Origin: Neisseria arctica
GTDB lineage: Bacteria > Pseudomonadota > Gammaproteobacteria > Burkholderiales > Neisseriaceae
Assembly: GCF_022870905.1 (NCBI RefSeq)
Contig: NZ_CP091510.1
Coordinates: 1,674,001-1,738,000, forward strand
DNA length: 64,000 bases
Direction of reading: 5' to 3'
Shown here: piece by piece, positions 21,559-29,785 of the stretch
Layout of the letters: each line of letters opens with the position of its first letter
How positions within the stretch are numbered: position 1 is the first letter of the stretch
The notes under the pieces: generated by a model
Database searches by the model: none
The model's input: the letters and a program-made list of their open reading frames with translations, nothing else
Told to the model about the DNA's origin: nothing
Translations under genes and position numbers: made by a program

Positions 21559-21607
21559 ATTTATTTTTGATACTGCGTATCGGTTAGATGCCATACTTTT
21601 ACCCGAA

Positions 21608-21646
21608 AGGCTGCCTGAAAGTTATATTTTCAGACGGCCTTTCTTT
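21608..21646 (+). terminator. mixed-dialect DUS hairpin after the MFS gene
   Basis: AGGCTGCCTGAA (21608-21619) pairs imperfectly with TTCAGACGGCCT (21629-21640), followed by TTCTTT. The left arm is the Simonsiella-type uptake word, two mismatches from AG-DUS. Confidence 0.65.
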
Positions 21647-21803
21647 AATGTTAAAATAAGCGGGCGTTATATACGAAAATAACAAGTTAACGCACTGGAT
21701 ATGCCGATATCGGACAGCAAAAACACATGGGCTGTTTTCTATTTTGCCGCTTACAAGCCCAATCTTTCAAACGCACACAACCCAATCTCTATAAAGGAAT
21801 ACC

Positions 21804-22886
21804 ATGTCTGCCGACGACAAACTGCTTCCGCACCGAAAAGCCATTGACGAAATAGACGCCACTATTTTACGTTTGCTCAACGATCGTGCAGGTCATGCCC
21901 GTGCTATCGGCGAACTCAAAGGTACGGGCGTGGTATACCGTCCCGAACGCGAAGCGGAAGTATTGCGCCGCATTCAAAATCTCAACCGCGGCCCTCTTCC
22001 CGATGAAGCCGTGGCACGTTTGTTCCGCGAAATCATGAGCGAGTGTTTGGCGGTAGAGCGTCCGCTTACCATTGCTTATCTCGGTCCTGCCGGCACATTT
22101 ACCCAACAAGCAGCCATCAAACATTTCGGCCATGCTGCCCATACCCAATCATGCGCCACAATAGACGAGGCATTCCGCATGGCCGAATCCCGTCGGGCTG
22201 ATTATGTGGTCGCTCCGGTAGAAAACTCTACCGAAGGTTCCGTCGGCCGTACTTTGGATTTATTATCCGTATCGCCGCTAAAAGCCTGTGGTGAAGTTGT
22301 TTTACGCATACATCATCATTTACTACGTAAAAACAACGGCAGCCTAAGCGGTATTACCCATGTCTATGCGCACGCGCAAGCTCTTGCGCAATGCCATGAA
22401 TGGCTCAGCCGCAATCTGCCTGACGCCGTCCGTATTTCCGTATCCAGCAACGCCGAAGCCGCCCGCATGGCTTCCGAAAGCGATGATCCCGGCGTAGCCG
22501 CTATTGCCGGCCAAACTGCTGCCGAGTTGTACCAATTGACCAAAGCCGCCAGCAGCATCGAGGACGAACCGAACAACACCACCCGTTTTCTCGTTCTCGG
22601 CCATCAAGATACCATTCCCAGCGGCCGTGATAAAACATCGCTGGTCATCTCCACCCCCAACCGCGCTGGTGCCATGAACGCCCTGCTCAAACCCTTTACC
22701 GAACAAGGTATTTCCATGACCAAATTCGAAAGTCGCCCCAGCCGCTCAGGACTATGGGATTACCTGTTTTTCATCGATATTGAGGGGCATCGCAATGATG
22801 AAAAAGTTACCACCGCCCTGAGCGGTTTGGAAGAGCGTGCATCGTTTGTCAAAATTATCGGTTCCTACCCGCTGGCGGTTTTATAA
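21804..22886 (+). CDS. pheA: bifunctional chorismate mutase / prephenate dehydratase
   Basis: Makes phenylpyruvate from chorismate, the committed route to phenylalanine. Residues 1-90 are the AroQ chorismate mutase (RKAIDEIDATILRLLNDRA). The dehydratase domain begins at IAYLGPAGTFTQQAA and contains VENSTEGSVGRTLDLL and NNTTRFLVLG, whose Thr is catalytic. The C-terminal ACT domain (from KTSLVIST) contains ESRPSRSGLWDYLFFID, the phenylalanine feedback site. Length (360) fits. AAAGGA precedes the ATG. Confidence 0.97.
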   Translation: MSADDKLLPHRKAIDEIDATILRLLNDRAGHARAIGELKGTGVVYRPEREAEVLRRIQNLNRGPLPDEAVARLFREIMSECLAVERPLTIAYLGPAGTFTQQAAIKHFGHAAHTQSCATIDEAFRMAESRRADYVVAPVENSTEGSVGRTLDLLSVSPLKACGEVVLRIHHHLLRKNNGSLSGITHVYAHAQALAQCHEWLSRNLPDAVRISVSSNAEAARMASESDDPGVAAIAGQTAAELYQLTKAASSIEDEPNNTTRFLVLGHQDTIPSGRDKTSLVISTPNRAGAMNALLKPFTEQGISMTKFESRPSRSGLWDYLFFIDIEGHRNDEKVTTALSGLEERASFVKIIGSYPLAVL

Positions 22887-22952
22887 GCGGCAAATATTTA
22901 TTGCCTGGCTATTTCGCTTAAACCCCGCAAACAGATTTTTTAGAGAGAATAA

Positions 22953-23549
22953 ATGCAATCCATAGTTGTTTACTGCGGTTCGAACTACGGCAGTATCCCC
23001 GATTACTACCGTACCGCACAAGCCATGGGAACCGCCATCGCCCAACGCGGCAGCACTTTGGTTTACGGCGGTGGTAAAGCCGGCCTGATGGGCACCGTAG
23101 CCGATGCCGTATTGGCAGCAGGAGGCGAAGCCGTGGGCGTAATTCCTACTTTCTTGCGCGAAAAAGAAGTTGCACATCTCGGCCTGAGCCGTTTGATCGA
23201 AACACCCGACATGACAAGTCGGAAAAACAAAATGATTGAGCTCGGCAGTGCCTTTATCGCTCTACCGGGCGGATTAGGCACTTATGAAGAACTGTTTGAA
23301 GTTTTATCCCAAGCACAACTCGGCCTACACCACAAACCGGTAGGCGTGCTCAATACCAACGGCTTTTTCAATCCTCTACTGGCCATGCTGGAACAAACCG
23401 CACAAGCCGGATTCATGCCTGAAACCAACCTCAACTTACTGTGCTGCGCAGATACTCCGGACGAGCTGCTGAAAAAAATGGCCGCATACCGTTTTGTAGA
23501 AACCAAAAAATGGAGCCGCCCCGCCTGGCTCGACCAAGAGGCCGTCTGA
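22953..23549 (+). CDS. LOG-family (TIGR00730) nucleotide hydrolase
   Basis: A 198-residue Rossmann-like protein with YGGGKAGLMG near the N-terminus and the family signature PGGLGTYEELFE. RKNKMIELGSAFIALPGG matches the LOG ('lonely guy') proteins, which release the base from nucleoside monophosphates and have been mis-annotated as lysine decarboxylases. AGAGAG precedes the ATG. The last codons and stop (GAG GCC GTC TGA) are part of a DUS copy, and the next gene starts one base after the stop. Confidence 0.88.
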   Translation: MQSIVVYCGSNYGSIPDYYRTAQAMGTAIAQRGSTLVYGGGKAGLMGTVADAVLAAGGEAVGVIPTFLREKEVAHLGLSRLIETPDMTSRKNKMIELGSAFIALPGGLGTYEELFEVLSQAQLGLHHKPVGVLNTNGFFNPLLAMLEQTAQAGFMPETNLNLLCCADTPDELLKKMAAYRFVETKKWSRPAWLDQEAV

Positions 23550-23550
23550 A

Positions 23551-24336
23551 ATGTACGCACCCGACAGCGCAATTTTAGGGCTGGGTTATCTCGGCCGCCC
23601 GTTGGCAGAAAAATTAGACCAACACGGCAGCCGTATCGCCGCCCTGAAACACCGCCTCACATCAGATGAAATCAACCTTCCCATACAGCTCAGTTGCGCC
23701 GATTTAAACGAAGCCGAAAGCCTAAACGCCCCTTTCTGGCAACAATACTGGGCAGACAAACCCGTATGGTTCTGCCTGCTTCCCCCCTCTCCTTTCGGCA
23801 ACCGCTATAACAGCATTTTGGAACAATGGCTCAAGCTTGCCCAAACATACGGTATACAGCACATCATCTACGGCAGTAGCATCAGCGTATACGGCAATAG
23901 TCCACGTGAATGCGACGAAGATACCGTGCCCGATCCCCAAACCGAAAGTGCGCGCAACATCTGTACCTTTGAGCAACAATTACTGGATAGCTCCATTCCG
24001 AATATCGACATTCTACGCTTGGGCGGCCTCTATTCCGCCACCCGCCATCCGCTCAACAGCCTGCTAAAGCGCAATAACATCAGCGGCGCATACGCACCCG
24101 TCAATATGTTGCACCAAGACCGCGCCGTTTCCGCTCTCTTTTATGCCGCCTGCAATCCGCAAGGCAAACGCATCCGCAATCTTGTCGAGCCCGAACACCT
24201 GCCGAAATATCAATTTTACCGAGCCGAAGCCGCCAAGCTCGGACTCCCCGAACCTATATTTGATATGGATGACTTGGCACAAGGCAAAATTGTCAGCACG
24301 CTATACAACGACTTTGCCCATATATTGACCGAATAA
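23551..24336 (+). CDS. NAD(P)-binding epimerase-like protein (YeeZ-like SDR)
   Basis: A 261-residue extended-SDR-type protein. The N-terminal ILGLGYLGRPLAEKL glycine motif binds NAD(P), and YGSSISVYGN carries a Ser/Tyr active-site-like pattern. The overall shape resembles E. coli YeeZ; substrate unknown. It starts one base after the LOG gene stop, so translation is probably coupled. A single AG-DUS follows three bases after its stop, before ubiJ. Confidence 0.75.
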   Translation: MYAPDSAILGLGYLGRPLAEKLDQHGSRIAALKHRLTSDEINLPIQLSCADLNEAESLNAPFWQQYWADKPVWFCLLPPSPFGNRYNSILEQWLKLAQTYGIQHIIYGSSISVYGNSPRECDEDTVPDPQTESARNICTFEQQLLDSSIPNIDILRLGGLYSATRHPLNSLLKRNNISGAYAPVNMLHQDRAVSALFYAACNPQGKRIRNLVEPEHLPKYQFYRAEAAKLGLPEPIFDMDDLAQGKIVSTLYNDFAHILTE

Positions 24337-24384
24337 TCAGGCCGTCTGAAGCATACGTACAGACAACCTACCCGAAAGAAAACC

Positions 24385-24951
24385 ATGCTTGCCCTATCCG
24401 CACTTAACCATCTGATCCGACAAAATCCGGAAACACGCGCCACACTTGGCGGCTACAACGGTATCACCGTCTGCATTCAAGCCGCCGGTTTGTCGATAAA
24501 AGGCCGTATTAATGCCGAAGGCTATTTGGAAAACACCGAGCACGCCGCAGATACCGTGCTGATTTTCCACAACAGCGCGCTGCAAAAAGCCCTTCAAGGA
24601 CAAGTGCCCGGCGTGGGCGACATCGCTTTAGAAGGAGATACGGCCATGGGTATGGCTCTGCTGCCTCTTTTCGGCAGCTTGCGCTACTACGCCAACGACG
24701 ACCTCGCCCGCCTGTTCGGCGACGCGTTGGCGGGCAGCATTGCCACACGCGCCGCACAAGTCGGCCATACACTCAAACAAATCGGGCAAAACCTGATGGC
24801 ACAAATGGGCGATTATGCCCGCGAACCCGATTCAGCCGTCATCACCCGCGAAGAATTTGATGCTTGGACAGCCGAAGTGGACCGCCTGCGCGACGATATC
24901 GCACGCCTCAACGCCCGCCTAGACAAACTAAGCCGATCCAAACAACCGTAA
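24385..24951 (+). CDS. ubiJ: ubiquinone biosynthesis accessory factor UbiJ (SCP2-domain)
   Basis: A 188-residue protein with an SCP2 sterol-carrier-like N-terminal domain and a C-terminal heptad-rich coiled coil (EVDRLRDDIARLNARLDKLSR). UbiJ binds the isoprenoid intermediates and holds the soluble ubiquinone-synthesis complex together with UbiK. In many bacteria ubiJ lies between ubiE and ubiB; here those are not in view. AAGAAA precedes the ATG. A DUS-pair terminator follows directly. Confidence 0.8.
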   Translation: MLALSALNHLIRQNPETRATLGGYNGITVCIQAAGLSIKGRINAEGYLENTEHAADTVLIFHNSALQKALQGQVPGVGDIALEGDTAMGMALLPLFGSLRYYANDDLARLFGDALAGSIATRAAQVGHTLKQIGQNLMAQMGDYAREPDSAVITREEFDAWTAEVDRLRDDIARLNARLDKLSRSKQP

Positions 24952-24952
24952 A

Positions 24953-24985
24953 AAACGCCGTCTGAAAATTTCAGACGGCGTTTTC
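24953..24985 (+). terminator. DUS-pair terminator after ubiJ
   Basis: AACGCCGTCTGAAA pairs with TTTCAGACGGCGTT, followed by TT; the stem extends beyond the DUS core. Confidence 0.8.
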
Positions 24986-25017
24986 ATATTTTATCTTTTT
25001 AATTTTAACGGCTCGCT

Positions 25018-25146
25018 TTACAAATTATCCTGATCTGCCTTGCTCAAGCTCTCAACCCTATCCCGCTCAAACTCGCCCCACATAGCAATCATAACCGCCA
25101 GCAAAACGGCAAAGCCCAATCCCAAAATCCATGCGAAATACCACAT
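25018..25146 (-). CDS. cydX: cytochrome bd small subunit CydX
   Basis: A 42-residue protein below usual gene-calling length, found by reading downstream of cydB. It begins MWYFAWILGLG and has one membrane helix, then a short hydrophilic tail with GEFERDR. This is the CydX/YbgT pattern, whose conserved Trp-Tyr-Phe-x-Trp start and Glu in the tail sit against CydA and stabilise the haems. AAGGAA precedes the ATG. It follows cydB with a 70-base gap that holds a loose DUS pair. Confidence 0.88.
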   Translation of the reverse strand: MWYFAWILGLGFAVLLAVMIAMWGEFERDRVESLSKADQDNL

Positions 25147-25166
25147 TTTAAAAATTCCTTTCCGTT

Positions 25167-25204
25167 TTCAGACGGCTCTTTCTAAAAACAAACAGGCCGT
25201 CTGA
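25167..25204 (-). other. loose DUS pair between cydB and cydX
   Basis: TTCAGACGGC at 25167-25176 and AGGCCGTCTGAA at 25193-25204 in inverted orientation. It may attenuate transcription into cydX. Confidence 0.45.
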
Positions 25205-25216
25205 AATTCTGATTAT

Positions 25217-26371
25217 TCAATAAGCGCTATGATTGTTTTCACGCACGTATTCAGCGGTCACCTTGCCTCGCATAATGCGGAATGCCCAAGAAGTATAGGC
25301 CATTACCAACGGCAAAAGTATGACGGTAACAAAAAACATAATCACCAAGGTCAAATGGCTGGACGTAGCGTCCCAAACGGTCAGGCCGGAACGCAAATCA
25401 CTGCTGCTGGGCAATACAAAGGGGAACAACGATACGCCGAAAGTAGCGACAATCGCGGAAATCCCGATTGCCGAACATGTGAATGCAGCCAACGTTTTAC
25501 CCGAGCGTGCCAATAATAAAGCCGCGACGATACCGATATAAGCCAAAACCGGAATCGCTATGGTGAGCGGCCAACGTTGGTAATTCTGCATCCATGCACC
25601 GGCTTGGCGCACAACTTCTTTATTTAACGGATTAGCCAAGCCGTCAGGTTGCAATCCGGCAGCCACAACATAACCGTCTATACCGTTTGCCACCCAAAAA
25701 CCCAACGCTCCGAACAAAACCAAAGTAAGCAGCGCGCTGCCCAACAGGGTTTTACGGGTACGCGCATAAACCGTGCCCTCCGTTCGGTGCATCAGATATA
25801 CGCCGCCGTGAAAAACCAACATGGCTACGGAAACCACACCGCATAATAAAGCAAACGGATTGAGCAACGCCCAAAAAGAGCCGGTATAAAAAGAGCGCAT
25901 AGTATCATCGAAATGGAAAGGCACGCCCTGAACCACATTGCCTAAAGCCACACCGAACAACAAAGCCGGGAAGAACGAACCGACAAACAAACACCAATCC
26001 CATGTCCGCCGCCAAGTATCGTTTTGAATCATACTGCGGTATTTAAAGCCGACCGGGCGGAAAAACATTGCCCAAAGCACCGCCAACATCGCCCAATAAA
26101 AACCGGAAAACGCAGTAGCGTAAACCATCGGCCAAGCAGCGAAAATAGCGCCAGCACCCGTAATCAACCAAGTTTGGTTACCTTCCCAATGCACACCGAT
26201 ACTGTTGATGACGATACGCCTTTCTTCATCAGTTTTGGCCACAAAAGGCAGCAAAGCGCCAATTCCCATATCATGGCCGTCCATAACCGCAAAGCCGATA
26301 AGCAAAAAGCCGATAAACAGCCACCAAATAAATTTCAATGTGGCATAGTCGAAAAAATTTACGATATCCAT
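25217..26371 (-). CDS. cydB: cytochrome bd ubiquinol oxidase subunit II
   Basis: Partner of CydA in the high-affinity quinol oxidase that reduces O2 at low oxygen. The 384-residue protein has about eight membrane helices; the opening LIGFAVMDGHDMGIGALLPF and the GVHWEGNQTWLITGAGAIFAAWP segment are characteristic of CydB. It starts 12 bases after the cydA stop and is certainly co-transcribed with it. Confidence 0.97.
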   Translation of the reverse strand: MDIVNFFDYATLKFIWWLFIGFLLIGFAVMDGHDMGIGALLPFVAKTDEERRIVINSIGVHWEGNQTWLITGAGAIFAAWPMVYATAFSGFYWAMLAVLWAMFFRPVGFKYRSMIQNDTWRRTWDWCLFVGSFFPALLFGVALGNVVQGVPFHFDDTMRSFYTGSFWALLNPFALLCGVVSVAMLVFHGGVYLMHRTEGTVYARTRKTLLGSALLTLVLFGALGFWVANGIDGYVVAAGLQPDGLANPLNKEVVRQAGAWMQNYQRWPLTIAIPVLAYIGIVAALLLARSGKTLAAFTCSAIGISAIVATFGVSLFPFVLPSSSDLRSGLTVWDATSSHLTLVIMFFVTVILLPLVMAYTSWAFRIMRGKVTAEYVRENNHSAY

Positions 26372-26383
26372 ATTTTTGATTCC

Positions 26384-27928
26384 TCAGTGTGCTTGTTCAT
26401 TGTCATAACGCCCTGTTCCCAACGACCCCGGGCCAATGCGGATATATTTCTGCATCAAATACACTTCGACAATCAGCAATACGGTATAAAAAGCCACAAA
26501 ACCGCCCAGCGAGCCCATCAAAGAGCCTACCGACAATGAAGAAGCAGAAAGGTGGGTAGGCAACACACCGTAAATCGTCCACGGCTGGCGGCCGTATTCC
26601 GCTACAAACCAACCCGATTCTATTGCCAGCCACGGCAGCGGCAGCGACCAAAACACCATTTTCAAAAGCCACGGTTTTTGACCGAAAGTACCTTTTACCG
26701 AGCTCCAAAAACTCAAACCGAATACCAACAACATCGCAAAGCCGCAAGCCACCATAATCCGGAATGCCCAAAACATCGGCCATACTTTGGGTACGGAATC
26801 GCGTGCTGCCTGTGCCACTATCTCCGAGCCTGCCTGGGCAACGTTATCGGTATATTGTTTCAACAACAATCCGAAGCCCAAATCTTCCTGATGCCGACGG
26901 AAAACCTCCTGCGCCTCGGTATCGGTATGGTCTTTACGCAAACGTTCCAATGCGGTAACCGCATGGCGGCCGGATTCTATACGCAAGGCATTTTCAGCAA
27001 TGATATCTTTGATACCGGGAATCGGGGTATTCAGGGAACGCGTGCCGATAATACCCATCACATAAGGAATATGGAGGGCGTAATCATTTTTCATCTCACG
27101 CTCATTGGGAATAGCAAAAAGGCTGAAAGATGCCGGCGGCGGCTCGGTTTCCCACATCGCCTCGATAGCCGCCATTTTGGTTTTCTGCGCCTTACCGATG
27201 CTGTAACCCGATTCGTCACCCAATACAATCACGGATAAAACCGAAGCCATACCGAACGCCGCAGCAATACGGAAGCTTCTCTTGGCAAACTCCACGTCCT
27301 GTTTGCGCAGCAGATACCACGACGATACCGACAACACAAACATCGACCCAGCCACATAGCCCGCCGACACGGTGTGTACGAATTTGTTTTGCGCTTCGGG
27401 ATTAAAAAACACTTCGGCAAAGCTGGTCATTTCCATGCGCATGGTTTCAAAATTAAACACTGCTCCGACAGGATTCTGCATCCAGCCGTTGGCAACCAAA
27501 ATCCACAAGGCGGAAAGATTGGTACCCAAAGCCATAAATATGGTAACCAGCAGATGCTGTCGGCGCGACATTCTTTCCCATCCGAAGAAAAACAATCCCA
27601 CCAGTGTGGCTTCCAAGAAAAAGGCCATCAAACCTTCGATAGCCAACGGCGCACCGAAAATATCCCCCACATAATGCGAGTAATACGACCAGTTGGTGCC
27701 GAATTGAAACTCCATGGTGATACCGGTGGTAACCCCCAAAGCAAAGTTAATACCGAAAAGTTTGCCCCAAAATTTGGTCATATCACGGTAGATCTGTTTA
27801 CCCGTCATCACATACACGGATTCCATAATCACAAGTATCCACGACAAACCCAGAGTCAGCGGTACAAACAAAAAGTGGTACAAGGCCGTAACGGCAAACT
27901 GAAGCCGTGATAATTCCACCAAGTCCAT
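26384..27928 (-). CDS. cydA: cytochrome bd ubiquinol oxidase subunit I
   Basis: Haem-carrying subunit. His18 near the N-terminus corresponds to the b595/d haem ligand (His19 in E. coli). [21 protein letters not shown] is the quinol-binding Q-loop start, and the long Q-loop places it in the E. coli-like 'L' subfamily; [13 protein letters not shown] is the family signature. Length (514) is normal. A double palindrome and a single DUS lie in the 198-base gap upstream, suggesting that cydABX has its own regulated promoter in addition to read-through from cydDC. Confidence 0.97.
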   Translation of the reverse strand: MDLVELSRLQFAVTALYHFLFVPLTLGLSWILVIMESVYVMTGKQIYRDMTKFWGKLFGINFALGVTTGITMEFQFGTNWSYYSHYVGDIFGAPLAIEGLMAFFLEATLVGLFFFGWERMSRRQHLLVTIFMALGTNLSALWILVANGWMQNPVGAVFNFETMRMEMTSFAEVFFNPEAQNKFVHTVSAGYVAGSMFVLSVSSWYLLRKQDVEFAKRSFRIAAAFGMASVLSVIVLGDESGYSIGKAQKTKMAAIEAMWETEPPPASFSLFAIPNEREMKNDYALHIPYVMGIIGTRSLNTPIPGIKDIIAENALRIESGRHAVTALERLRKDHTDTEAQEVFRRHQEDLGFGLLLKQYTDNVAQAGSEIVAQAARDSVPKVWPMFWAFRIMVACGFAMLLVFGLSFWSSVKGTFGQKPWLLKMVFWSLPLPWLAIESGWFVAEYGRQPWTIYGVLPTHLSASSLSVGSLMGSLGGFVAFYTVLLIVEVYLMQKYIRIGPGSLGTGRYDNEQAH

Positions 27929-28017
27929 AATAAACGCTCCTTGCGTACAAAGGCTTATAAAAAATATCCGTCTGCTCGGCCAAACATTTCCGCAGCAAGT
28001 TTTATCCGTATAAATTT

Positions 28018-28029
28018 TTCAGACGGCCT
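28018..28029. other. single AG-DUS upstream of cydA
   Basis: TTCAGACGGCCT, unpaired. Confidence 0.6.
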
Positions 28030-28039
28030 TCTAGTTTAG

Positions 28040-28078
28040 AATTGTATTAATACAAAATAAATTTTGTTTAATACAATT
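28040..28078 (-). promoter_or_regulatory. double palindrome, candidate operator of cydABX
   Basis: A perfect 14-base palindrome TTGTATTAATACAA (28042-28055) is followed by a near copy TTGTTTAATACAA (28064-28076), and the whole 39-base block is itself an inverted repeat. Centre spacing is about 21-22 bases, close to two helical turns. It lies about 112 bases upstream of the cydA start. The 5-4-5 layout recalls FNR-type sites (TTGAT-N4-ATCAA), but the half-sites differ; a GntR- or Rrf2-type regulator is also possible. The regulator is unknown. Confidence 0.6.
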
Positions 28079-28126
28079 AAACGCCGATAAACCGTGCTTG
28101 TCAATAACCGTGCCGATTAAATATTT

Positions 28127-29785
28127 TTAATCCGACTTCAATACCAATCTTTGTACCCGTGCGTTCGCTAATACGTTCTGATGACTGGCCACCACCAGCA
28201 CACCTTCGGATTGTTCTTGTAATAAAACGACTGCCAGCTTCTCACGCGTTTCCGTATCTAATCCGGCAAAAGGTTCGTCTAAAATTAATAAGGCACGCGG
28301 TTTTAACAAAATCCGAGCCAATGCAATCCGCCGCGCCTGCCCGCCCGACACCTCCGTACCGTACTCGCCCAAACGGGTAGCCAAACCTTGGGGCTGAGTC
28401 CTTACCCATTCTGCCAACTGTACTTTTTCTAGCACCTGCCACAAGGCCTCATCATCGGCATGTTCGTTGCCCAAGCGCAGATTTTCTGCCAAAGTCAGGT
28501 CAAAAATATCCACTTGCTGCGCCAAATAGCCTATCGCATCATCTGCTTGAAACGATGCAAAATCCTGCCCGTTTAATTTCAGACGGCCTTGCATAGGCAG
28601 CAACTCGCCCGCCAAAACATCTAATAAAGTCGATTTGCCCTCACCTGAACGCCCCGATACCCACAGCACCCCGCCTTTGGGCAAAACAAACGACACATTA
28701 TCCGGGCCGTTCAAGGCACCGTTCTGGCGTGCACTCACGTTTTCCGCTCGCAACTCCCATATATCTTTCGGCCAAACGGTTATAGCCGACACAGAACGAC
28801 TGGAAGAATCTGTAACCCGCCCCAATTCGTTCAAACGGTCGCGGGCGGCCATACTGAATCCGAGTGCCATAAATTGCGACACCAGCGGCGACAACACTTC
28901 ATTCAAACCGAATACAGCCAACACCACCGCCAACAAAAGTGGTACGCCCAATGTACCGTCTGACAACAAAGGTTGCGCCTGCCACAAAACTAAGCCCAGC
29001 AAAGCCGCTAAGGCCGTCTGCTGCATCCAAGCATACAGGCTGGCCAAATGCTGCTGCCTCAGCTGCAAATACCCGTATTGCCGATCAGCCTCCAAAAATA
29101 CTTTTTCACAGTCATGCCAACGCCGCCATAGCAATAACGCCGTCATCACACTCAAAGGTTGTAATAATCGGCGGCGGCGTATTTCCGAAGCTTCGGCATC
29201 TGCTTTCGCCAATGAGATTCCGCGGCAGGCGGCGAATACAGGCAAAACTATCCCTGCCAGCGGCAAAGGCAGCAGTACGTAAGCGGGCAGATCAGGAACG
29301 GCAAGCCGCAGCCAAACGGCAAAGACAGCCTGAAGCAGCAATGCCCATAACCACGGCATAAAAAAACGCAAAGGCAGCTGATCGAGCAAATCGATATCCT
29401 CGGTGAGCCGGTGCATCACGCCGTCTGAAGCCATATTCATCTTGGTGTTCGGTACCACCCCCAATCGGGCAAAGAAACGGCAGCGCAAATCGTGCAGCAA
29501 CGACAGCACTGCCTGATGAGAGGCCAAACGTTCACCGTAACGCCCTGCCGTACGGGCAATCGCCAACGTACGGATAACGGCGGCAGGACGAAAATAATCG
29601 AATGTATAAGCACTTGCCAAAGCCGTAATACCTGCCACTGCCGCCGCACTGATAAACCAGCCCGATATTGCCAGCAATGCTACCGCAGCCAATAAAGTAA
29701 GCGCGCCTAATGCCCAAGAAAACGCCCACATGCTTTTTCTGCCGCCGAGCAAATCCCGCAAACGCAAGTCCCGCTTATCTGCCAC
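28127..29785 (-). CDS. cydC: CydC subunit of the CydDC thiol/haem-linked ABC exporter
   Basis: Half of the heterodimeric ABC transporter that exports glutathione/cysteine and is required to assemble cytochrome bd. About 300 residues of membrane domain precede the ATPase, with SGRSGEGKSTLLDVLAG (Walker A), VSGGQARRIALARIL (signature) and LLILDEPFAGLD (Walker B). Its start overlaps the cydD stop by 11 bases, so translation is coupled. DUS copies lie inside the gene at 28578-28589 (read as GRLK) and near 29422-29431 (read as SDG). Length 552. Confidence 0.93.
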   Translation of the reverse strand: MADKRDLRLRDLLGGRKSMWAFSWALGALTLLAAVALLAISGWFISAAAVAGITALASAYTFDYFRPAAVIRTLAIARTAGRYGERLASHQAVLSLLHDLRCRFFARLGVVPNTKMNMASDGVMHRLTEDIDLLDQLPLRFFMPWLWALLLQAVFAVWLRLAVPDLPAYVLLPLPLAGIVLPVFAACRGISLAKADAEASEIRRRRLLQPLSVMTALLLWRRWHDCEKVFLEADRQYGYLQLRQQHLASLYAWMQQTALAALLGLVLWQAQPLLSDGTLGVPLLLAVVLAVFGLNEVLSPLVSQFMALGFSMAARDRLNELGRVTDSSSRSVSAITVWPKDIWELRAENVSARQNGALNGPDNVSFVLPKGGVLWVSGRSGEGKSTLLDVLAGELLPMQGRLKLNGQDFASFQADDAIGYLAQQVDIFDLTLAENLRLGNEHADDEALWQVLEKVQLAEWVRTQPQGLATRLGEYGTEVSGGQARRIALARILLKPRALLILDEPFAGLDTETREKLAVVLLQEQSEGVLVVASHQNVLANARVQRLVLKSD

